Below are positions 6,313 to 8,664 of a stretch of 8,664 nucleotides of DNA, one piece after another. A model generated the notes under the pieces. That model ran no database searches and had not been told where the DNA came from. It was given only the letters and a program-made list of their open reading frames with translations. Source of the DNA: Acidobacteriota bacterium (GTDB lineage Bacteria > Acidobacteriota > Blastocatellia > Pyrinomonadales > Pyrinomonadaceae); NCBI GenBank assembly GCA_020199975.1, contig JAIVJP010000041.1:1-8664 (forward strand). The letters are read 5' to 3'. The stretch's first letter is position 1. Each line of letters begins with the position of its first letter. The position numbers and the translations under genes were made by a program.

Positions 6313-7310
6313 GTAAAGAGGCGCAGTGTACTGCAGGAAGATGGCGTTGGCCGCGGTTGTCTCTTTGGTGGCGAGAACATAGAGCAGGAGCAGTGCAGCA
6401 TAAAGCAGCGAGGCCCAAACTTCTTAATCTGCTTTCCTTCACGGGCAGCCACGTCGGAGAGTTTTTCCGCTCCTCCGATTACTCCGACCCAGCAAGTTCC
6501 GCACGATGCCGACCGGCACTCCACGGGGATTGGTCCTTCCACACGCCGCGGATCAATTGCGCGCCAGTCACGCGAGCGATCGGCCTCCGCCCCCCAGGCG
6601 AGGTCCTGCGCATTGTTCAGCTTATAGTTTGCGGAGTCGTCGTTCTCGTCGTGGTTGACGGTCCATTTCTTATCGACGGTTTTCAGAAAACCAAACAGGC
6701 CCTGGCTGTCGTCTTTCGCGCGCGCTTTCAAAACCTGCACCGGCGATTTCTTTGCATATTTGGCGTCAATGAGAACTTTACCTGGCGCTGCCTTAAATGC
6801 TTCGAGGCCCGTCTGCCGCACCGTCATGAAAGCAACCGCGGCGATTCCTACAAGGAGAGATGCGTCCACCTTTAATTCGCTAGCGACGCGCTGGGCGATC
6901 TCAAGAATGTGATCGGCAAGCGAAGTGTCATGGGCTTCAATCTGGGGAGCGGTGGACACAGACTGAGGTCCGTTCCACTTTTCCGCATGTTGCTCCACTG
7001 CCTGCTTCACTCCGGGCCAGTAACGGTGGCCGTAAATAAACCTGTGCGAAGAATCGATCTGGTTCTTCAGATAATAGTCTCCCTGCAGCAACAGCTCGCG
7101 CGCGAGTTTCTTCGGATCAGCCGCTTGTTGCAGGGCGGTGAACAACCCCAACGGGTAAAAAGAGAACCAGATCTGGGTTGCGGTCTTGTCGACTTCGTGA
7201 ATTGAACGCAAGAGGGTGGTAACTGCCGCCAGCCATCCCTCTTCGTCATGGTGGTTGAGGAAGGATTCAAAAGGAGTTTCGGTCGCCGTCTTCATTATGG
7301 TTCTGCTCAT
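6306..7310 (-). CDS. 2Fe-2S ferredoxin-domain protein with helical N-terminal region, C-terminally truncated
   Basis: The product has 334 codons, of which about the first 299 look native. Residues 1-115 form a mostly helical region (FESFLNHHDEEGWLAAV, IWFSFYPLGLFTAL, RFIYGHRYWPGVK) that I recognise only as a conserved partner of this ferredoxin type. A loop and helix follow (DHILEIAQRVASELKVDASLLVGIAAVAFMTVRQTG). The C-terminal ferredoxin domain has C265-x4-C270-x2-C273 (CRSASCGTC), the first three ligands of a plant-type 2Fe-2S cluster. The fourth ligand, normally in a later R-L-A-C-Q-like strand, is missing: after KQIKKFG (about 299) the frame enters the DMT gene and adds about 35 unrelated residues to a stop at 6306. 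An electron-transfer role is inferred; a proper cluster is doubtful here. The ATG at 7310 lacks a clear Shine-Dalgarno; Met 6 at 7295 is an alternative. Confidence 0.8.
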   Translation of the reverse strand: MSRTIMKTATETPFESFLNHHDEEGWLAAVTTLLRSIHEVDKTATQIWFSFYPLGLFTALQQAADPKKLARELLLQGDYYLKNQIDSSHRFIYGHRYWPGVKQAVEQHAEKWNGPQSVSTAPQIEAHDTSLADHILEIAQRVASELKVDASLLVGIAAVAFMTVRQTGLEAFKAAPGKVLIDAKYAKKSPVQVLKARAKDDSQGLFGFLKTVDKKWTVNHDENDDSANYKLNNAQDLAWGAEADRSRDWRAIDPRRVEGPIPVECRSASCGTCWVGVIGGAEKLSDVAAREGKQIKKFGPRCFMLHCSCSMFSPPKRQPRPTPSSCSTLRLFTC

Positions 7311-7353
7311 AGTAGTTCGTATATGGTTTATTACCTGGGAATCAAAACTCGTT

Positions 7354-7381
7354 ACTTTAGCAGCAAGGACGGCGGGGTCAA
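7354..7381 (-). promoter_or_regulatory. candidate promoter of the ferredoxin-like gene
   Basis: On the minus strand TTGACC (7381-7376) and TAAAGT (7359-7354) are separated by 16 bp and lie about 45 bp before the ATG at 7310. This is a reasonable housekeeping-type promoter by eye. Confidence 0.35.
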
Positions 7382-7419
7382 AGCCGGCCAGGTAGTGGGT
7401 TCACTTCGAAATTCGGGCC

Positions 7420-7561
7420 GCGGATTAACGCGAATAAACGCGAATCTGAAGGAGCATTAGAAAACCAACTCCCACAGCCTCTCTCAATTCTACTCATTGT
7501 TTCTGAGTCTTGTTTTCTGAGGCTTCCTTTTCGAGATTCGCGTTCATCCGCGTTAATCCGC
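7420..7561. repeat. 142-bp imperfect palindrome with GCGGATTAACGCG arms
   Basis: The outer arms 7420-7447 and 7534-7561 are inverted repeats matching at 26 of 28 positions. Each begins with GCGGATTAACGCG and ends with ACGCGAATCT read outward to inward. The pairing continues less perfectly inward (7448-7471 against 7505-7533, sharing AAGGA, AGAAAAC and ACTC with small gaps), leaving an apical loop of about 33 nt. The arms contain a short internal direct repeat, AACGCGAAT twice. Similar ATTCGCGTT/CGGATTAACGCG strings recur as dispersed repeats in several soil phyla, to my recollection. There is no open reading frame with family support. It could act as a bidirectional hairpin or be a non-autonomous mobile element. 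Confidence 0.75.
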
Positions 7562-7687
7562 TGAAATGTTCGGTTGCGCAGCCACTACACTCGACGTGAC
7601 CCAGTACCCCCAGCCAGGAGGATGTCGGCGTTGGTTTCCCAACCGAAATCGAGCAGTGTCCTAATCTGAAATCGCAGTGCTCAACTA
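7562..7687. other. spacer between two palindromic elements
   Basis: No gene is present. A perfect 8-bp inverted repeat, TTCGGTTG (7569-7576) and CAACCGAA (7640-7647), encloses 63 bp and may be a third, smaller fold-back in the same repeat island. Nothing else was recognised. Confidence 0.4.
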
Positions 7688-7954
7688 AGCGCCAAAGGCG
7701 CGAAATATGAAAGCCAGGGGCGAGCGACGAAGGAGCGCGGCCCCTGGATCAGGTCAGTCACGCACACAGCCCTGAAAGGGCGAAATAGGTTTCATCAGCT
7801 GAATACGCAAGAGTCATGCAAGGAGGCAATTAGCAACATTGGTGCCCTCTCTTATTTCGCCCTTTTCAGGGCTTGGGACTTATTTGCACATTATCCAGGG
7901 GCGGCGCTCCTTCGTCGCTTGCCCCTGGCTGTCAAATTCCGCGCCTTTGGCGCT
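7688..7954. repeat. 267-bp inverted pair of three-hairpin repeat units
   Basis: Left unit 7688-7787 and right unit 7853-7954 are inverted copies. Their outer 62 bp match at 57 positions (7688-7749 against 7893-7954), and their inner 20-21 bp match apart from one inserted base (7768-7787 against 7853-7873). The 18-19 bp between these blocks are unrelated. Each unit is built of three hairpins: GCGCC-AAA-GGCGC (7689-7701); CCAGGGGC with GCCCCTGG (7714-7721 and 7740-7747, 18-nt loop holding GCGACGAAGGAGCGC); and GCCCT-GAA-AGGGC (7769-7781). The right unit repeats them in mirror order. The central spacer is 65 bp. The layout is like a BIME, that is two REP-type units head to head. No transposase or RAYT gene is in the window. 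Spurious ORFs cross it. Confidence 0.85.
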
Positions 7955-8113
7955 GGGAACCGCAGGAAAAATCGTTCAGTTTAAGACGCTAGCCGAAGTT
8001 GACAAACGCAGAAATAGCGGAGTAAAAGTCAATTCAAACAGAAATCCTCTGAAGGTGCTGCTGATTCGGGAAAGGCCAATTATTCAACTACTGCGATTGG
8101 AGGACGACGGGAA
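7955..8113 (+). other. leader region of the zinc-ribbon gene
   Basis: No gene is seen between the repeat element and the ATG at 8114. A candidate promoter lies at 7999-8028 and a Shine-Dalgarno GGAGG at 8099-8103. Together with 7311-7687 and the repeats this makes an 803-bp gene-free stretch. Confidence 0.45.
7999..8028 (+). promoter_or_regulatory. candidate promoter of the zinc-ribbon membrane protein gene
   Basis: A perfect TTGACA (7999-8004) is followed after 18 bp by TAAAAG (8023-8028), four of six matches to TATAAT. It would give a leader of about 80 nt before the ATG at 8114. Confidence 0.35.
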
Positions 8114-8482
8114 ATGGAGTCAGAGACGCCAGAACGCGTGAAACCAGGTCGTAGATTTGATAGTGCTTACAGCTTTTCATTCGCTATTGGAATTGGTTTG
8201 ATCCTTTTCATTGCCGGTTTGGTCATTAGCCTCACACTGGGCCAAGGTACCAGCATCGGTTTGATCTTCGGCATCCCACTGCTCATCGCCGGCCTGGTGT
8301 TGCCCCTGATCATGATGCGTGATCTATTTACGCAGAATGAAGTCAAAGGTGCCTGTCCCTACTGCTCGACTCTAATCAAGACCTCAGATGCCACGATCAG
8401 ACTGCGTTGTCCCTCCTGCGGGAAGGATGTCGTGGTTCGTGATATGAAGTTGTGGGCTGTTGAGGAAGTAACGCTCAGCTAA
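8114..8482 (+). CDS. small two-helix membrane protein with C-terminal zinc ribbon
   Basis: This 122-residue protein is not assigned to a named family. A short basic N-terminus (VKPGRRF) precedes two predicted membrane helices at about 21-42 (FSFAIGIGLILFIAGLVISL) and 48-67 (IGLIFGIPLLIAGLVLPLIM). A soluble tail carries C81-P-Y-C84 and C99-P-S-C102, a classic zinc-ribbon arrangement with 14 residues between the pairs. The hairpin topology would put both ends on the same side of the membrane, probably the cytoplasm. The start is the ATG at 8114 with GGAGG ten bases upstream. The stop TAA directly abuts the stop of the cytochrome oxidase subunit IV gene on the other strand. Proximity to oxidase genes is suggestive only, because the genes converge and are not co-transcribed. 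Confidence 0.7.
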   Translation: MESETPERVKPGRRFDSAYSFSFAIGIGLILFIAGLVISLTLGQGTSIGLIFGIPLLIAGLVLPLIMMRDLFTQNEVKGACPYCSTLIKTSDATIRLRCPSCGKDVVVRDMKLWAVEEVTLS

Positions 8483-8664
8483 TCACAGCCATCCTCTCGT
8501 CCAATAATCGCTGAACGTGAGAGCGAAGAGAATTCCCATCCAGAAAAGCGCGGAAGCGACAACTACCCAGATGAGTCGCGCGCTGTAGCGGACGTGCATG
8601 AAATAGAGCACGACTAATGTTGCCTTCACCACCGCGATGGTCATCGCGACAATCACATTCAAAG
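8483..8664 (-). CDS. cytochrome c oxidase subunit IV (caa3/bo3 type, COX4_pro), C-terminal part
   Basis: The minus strand is open from the right edge to a TGA at 8485-8483, giving 59 complete codons; the 5' part is outside. The translation begins LNVIVAMTIAVVKATLVV and contains the family hallmark VVLYFMHVRYS, where the KA-x-L-VVLYFMH helix is diagnostic of the small prokaryotic oxidase subunit IV. A second helix, IWVVVASALFWMGILFALTF, and the end SDYWTRGWL follow. The full family protein is about 95-110 residues with three helices; two are visible here. It is a small accessory subunit of the heme-copper terminal oxidase in the inner membrane. The rest of a cox operon is expected beyond the right edge, upstream on this strand. 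Confidence 0.9.
   Translation of the reverse strand, partial: LNVIVAMTIAVVKATLVVLYFMHVRYSARLIWVVVASALFWMGILFALTFSDYWTRGWL

Noticed and set aside
6306..6413. Cys-rich tail PRCFMLHCSCS of the ferredoxin frame as a possible replacement cluster ligand set
   Set aside because: These codons are the DMT membrane-helix sequence read in another frame, so the cysteines are accidental.
7248..7460. Plus-strand 70-codon open frame over the start of the ferredoxin gene and the first palindrome arm
   Set aside because: It overlaps a well-supported minus-strand gene and its end encodes the repeat arm; there is no family resemblance.
7420..7954. CRISPR array
   Set aside because: The repeats are inverted pairs of differing modules, not regularly spaced direct repeats with unique spacers, and no cas gene is present.
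7839..8141. Plus-strand 100-codon open frame across the right hairpin unit
   Set aside because: Its first half is simply the translation of the inverted-repeat DNA, with no domain and no good ribosome site, and it runs into the start of the zinc-ribbon gene. Such repeat-derived frames are commonly mis-called proteins.

Overview
The window looks like a piece of a Gram-negative, aerobic, moderate-GC bacterial chromosome, most likely Acidobacteriota (Blastocatellia-like). This is inferred from several things together: the style of the MurA, PckA and outer-membrane barrel proteins, two Uma2-family genes, a caa3-type cytochrome oxidase subunit IV, and dispersed hairpin-rich repeats. No ribosomal RNA or other taxonomic marker is present, so the assignment is tentative. 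No tRNA, CRISPR array, transposase, phage gene or recognisable defence operon was seen.

Layout. Bases 1-722 hold the C-terminal half of murA (peptidoglycan synthesis, running in from the left edge). Bases 793-1296 hold a Uma2-family nuclease-fold gene that loses its C-terminus, overlapped out of frame by a HIT-family gene (1256-1573) that lacks its N-terminus. A 214-bp gap rich in small palindromes leads to a secreted outer-membrane beta-barrel gene (1788-2504). This gene converges on, and shares stop-codon bases with, a complete ATP-dependent pckA (2501-4129, minus). A 304-bp divergent region (4130-4433) separates pckA from a transglutaminase-like gene (4434-5081). That is followed by a second, intact Uma2 gene (5158-5730). 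On the minus strand, a ferredoxin-like gene (6306-7310) lacks its C-terminal end and runs out of frame into a DMT/EamA transporter fragment (5743-6312, homology to 6423) that lacks its N-terminal third. After an 803-bp gene-free region (7311-8113) come a small two-helix zinc-ribbon membrane protein (8114-8482) and, converging on it with no gap, the C-terminal part of cytochrome c oxidase subunit IV (8483-8664, minus).

The gene content is a mix of housekeeping functions (cell wall, gluconeogenesis, respiration) and accessory genes of unknown role. No operon of more than two same-strand genes is convincing.

The most interesting non-coding structure is the repeat island at 7420-7954. It holds a 142-bp imperfect palindrome followed by a 267-bp inverted pair of three-hairpin units. 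The most interesting coding anomaly is that two separate same-strand gene pairs (Uma2/HIT near 1260-1290, ferredoxin/DMT near 6410-6424) look like the result of deletions that removed one gene's 3' end and the next gene's 5' end. Either the genome carries two such scars or the assembly has collapsed sequence at both places. I did not find a convincing new multi-gene system.
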